The position numbers were made by a program, and so were the translations under genes. A stretch of 64,000 nt of DNA from the NCBI GenBank assembly GCA_030549775.1, contig CM060174.1:17409193-17473192 (forward strand), read 5' to 3'. Under the pieces are notes generated by a model, which was not told the DNA's origin, made no database searches, and saw nothing but the letters and a program-made list of their open reading frames with translations. Positions 62,700 through 64,000 of this stretch are shown piece after piece. Positions within the stretch are counted from its first letter, which is position 1. The number at the start of each line of letters is the position of its first letter. This DNA comes from Tamarix chinensis. Lineage: Eukaryota; Streptophyta; Magnoliopsida; Caryophyllales; Tamaricaceae.

Positions 62700-64000
62700 T
62701 TTTCTTGTGAAGAGTTTGTGTCCTTCAGGTGGATATGGATAGATACTTAGGCTATGTAGAAATTCACATGAACCATCATGATAGAGTAAATGAGGTAATT
62801 TTAAGTCAACTTGATATGATACTTAAGCAACTCACTACCTTTTTTTCATAGATTTTCACAACTATTAGAGTTAATACTACAAGTGGAGTATCTCACATTC
62901 AAGGAAATTCACATGCTCACCATTTACAATCTATAAGAGGAGGATAGACAAAACCTATTTCTCAAGTGTTCAATTGTTTTCAAGTACAGGATCCCTACAT
63001 TAACACATGTTATTGTGGAATGAGGCATCAACCCAACTTTAGAAGGGAGATGAATGATAATTATCAATTGCCATAACAAAATCCTTACAAACATAGATAT
63101 GGAGTTGTAGAATATTGTTAATCCTCAACAATGACCCTCTTTAGGTTTAGACCCTCATGTTTATAAAAAAATAGACAAGATTTTAGAAATGTTGATAAAT
63201 GGGTAAAATGAACTAGTTCAATGTTAAATTAAGCCAAAATGATAGAATGTTGGTGTTGATGGAGCAAATGACTTTTTTTGGTAAAAATGGTCAATAAATT
63301 ACAATCACAAATTGAGAGTAGGAGCTATAACTAAGAAGATATCATATCCACACATGAGGATGAGCTAGTTCAGGAGGCCCCTATGGAGCTTATCGAGAAG
63401 CATTATCATGTGGAAGAAGATGTTGTAATAATAGAAGGATAATCTTATAAAAATAAGGATCAAGTGAACAAAAATAATCATCTATCATTTTCGTCTACCT
63501 TAGGCCATCTTTGGACATTTGTTCCCTATTTTTTCTTTGAGATGAGCATGAACCATAAGTTAAGTGTTTTAACCACTTTGAATTTATTTATATTAAGCCT
63601 ACACCTTTTTTCCTCTCTTTTAGTAGTTGAAATGGGTTCGTGATTAAAGAGAGTGATCAAATTATCTTTAATATATCTAGAAAGAAGAAAAATCCACCAA
63701 AGGAGATGTTATGTTGTAAATATATGGTAAAAGTCTTTGAGATGGGATAATATGTTCCTCCTTTGATAGAAAAATGACTATACATAGACAATGGGAAAAA
63801 TATTCTCTCTCTTTATATAAGCCTTAATTAATGCTAGGTAAGTTGCATTCTTATTGGGTCGAGTCATTTATTAAAACTAATACTTTGTCTTTTGTAAACT
63901 TTATAGATATATATGACAAATATAAGGAGAGATTTAGTGAAGTAGATCTTAAGTGGATGTAACCATCTTGAACAAGAAAAACTGAGATCATGTTTGGCTG
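62700..64000 (+). pseudogene. gag: Athila-like (Ty3/gypsy) gag remnant
   Basis: Plus-strand pieces read MDRYLGYVEIHMNHHDRVNE (from about 62736), QDPYINTCYCGMRHQPNFRR with MNDNYQLP (about 62989-63077), and later HEDELVQEAPMELIEKHYHV followed by EEDVVIIEG. The middle piece resembles the NPYSNTYNPGWRNHPNF block of Athila-lineage gag. Near 63854 TATTGGGTCGAGTCATTTAT resembles a GGGTCGAGC-type motif seen in Athila elements. Stops are frequent and the window ends before pol could be checked, so the lineage is tentative. Confidence 0.45.

Overview
The window looks like nuclear, repeat-rich heterochromatin of a flowering plant, probably a dicot. It is strongly AT-rich and carries plant-specific transposon families (CACTA/En-Spm, Ty3/gypsy with long TGTAAYACCC-type LTRs, and a Ty1/copia element with repeated GGGGGAG tracts). 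Coding remnants are full of stop codons and frameshifts. I found no intact host gene and no RNA gene. Almost everything recognisable is a transposable element or a repeat inside one.

Left part (1-8 kb): unassigned DNA with a near-perfect 3 x 80 bp tandem repeat (1861-2100). Then comes a plus-strand gypsy 5' LTR (2333-5860) followed by its gag remnant (about 6070-6457). That remnant is cut by a minus-strand LTR of a second family (6458 to about 7960).

8.0-16.6 kb: a decayed but nearly complete CACTA (En/Spm) DNA transposon. It retains a TNP2-type transposase with its N-terminal, core, DUF4218-like and DUF4216-like regions, and a second gene resembling the plant Transposase_24 family. Its 3' subterminal repeats and a clear 3' terminus ending in TAGTG at 16600 are present. 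The 5' CACTA end was not found.

16.6-33.7 kb: a graveyard of LTRs in alternating orientation (about 18.05-20.44 minus, 21.76-24.72 plus, 24.72-27.49 minus, 27.48-30.09 plus). A degenerate array of about 0.25-0.4 kb units follows (30.17-31.43 kb). It is interrupted by about 0.5 kb of GC-richer DNA (31434-31928) that may be organellar.

33.7-53.4 kb: one minus-strand Ty3/gypsy element, exploded by three insertions. Its gag, protease, RT, RNase H and integrase can be read in order across the interruptions. The insertions are 35053-39064, 41466-47335 and 48263-52386. Each has TGTAA/TTACA-like ends and a slightly decayed 5 bp target duplication. The middle one itself contains a Ty1/copia fragment with a 1.47 kb LTR (43626-45091), so at least three layers of insertion are stacked.

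53.4-64 kb: more LTRs, including a clean solo LTR (56397-59927), a long (GTT)n(ATT)n microsatellite, and an Athila-like gag remnant at the right edge.

The LTRs fall into groups with shared internal architecture. Family A has modules of about 20 bp of the type AACTAGTTGATTGGTTTG placed in two blocks around a pyrimidine-rich stretch. Family B has tandem 220-270 bp blocks carrying CCACTATTATAACCGGTGG-type motifs and a conserved pair of small hairpins near the 3' end. Family C consists of minus-strand copies at 18, 25 and 60 kb. No new host system was found. The most notable material is this repeated, structured architecture within the LTRs and the readable nesting history.
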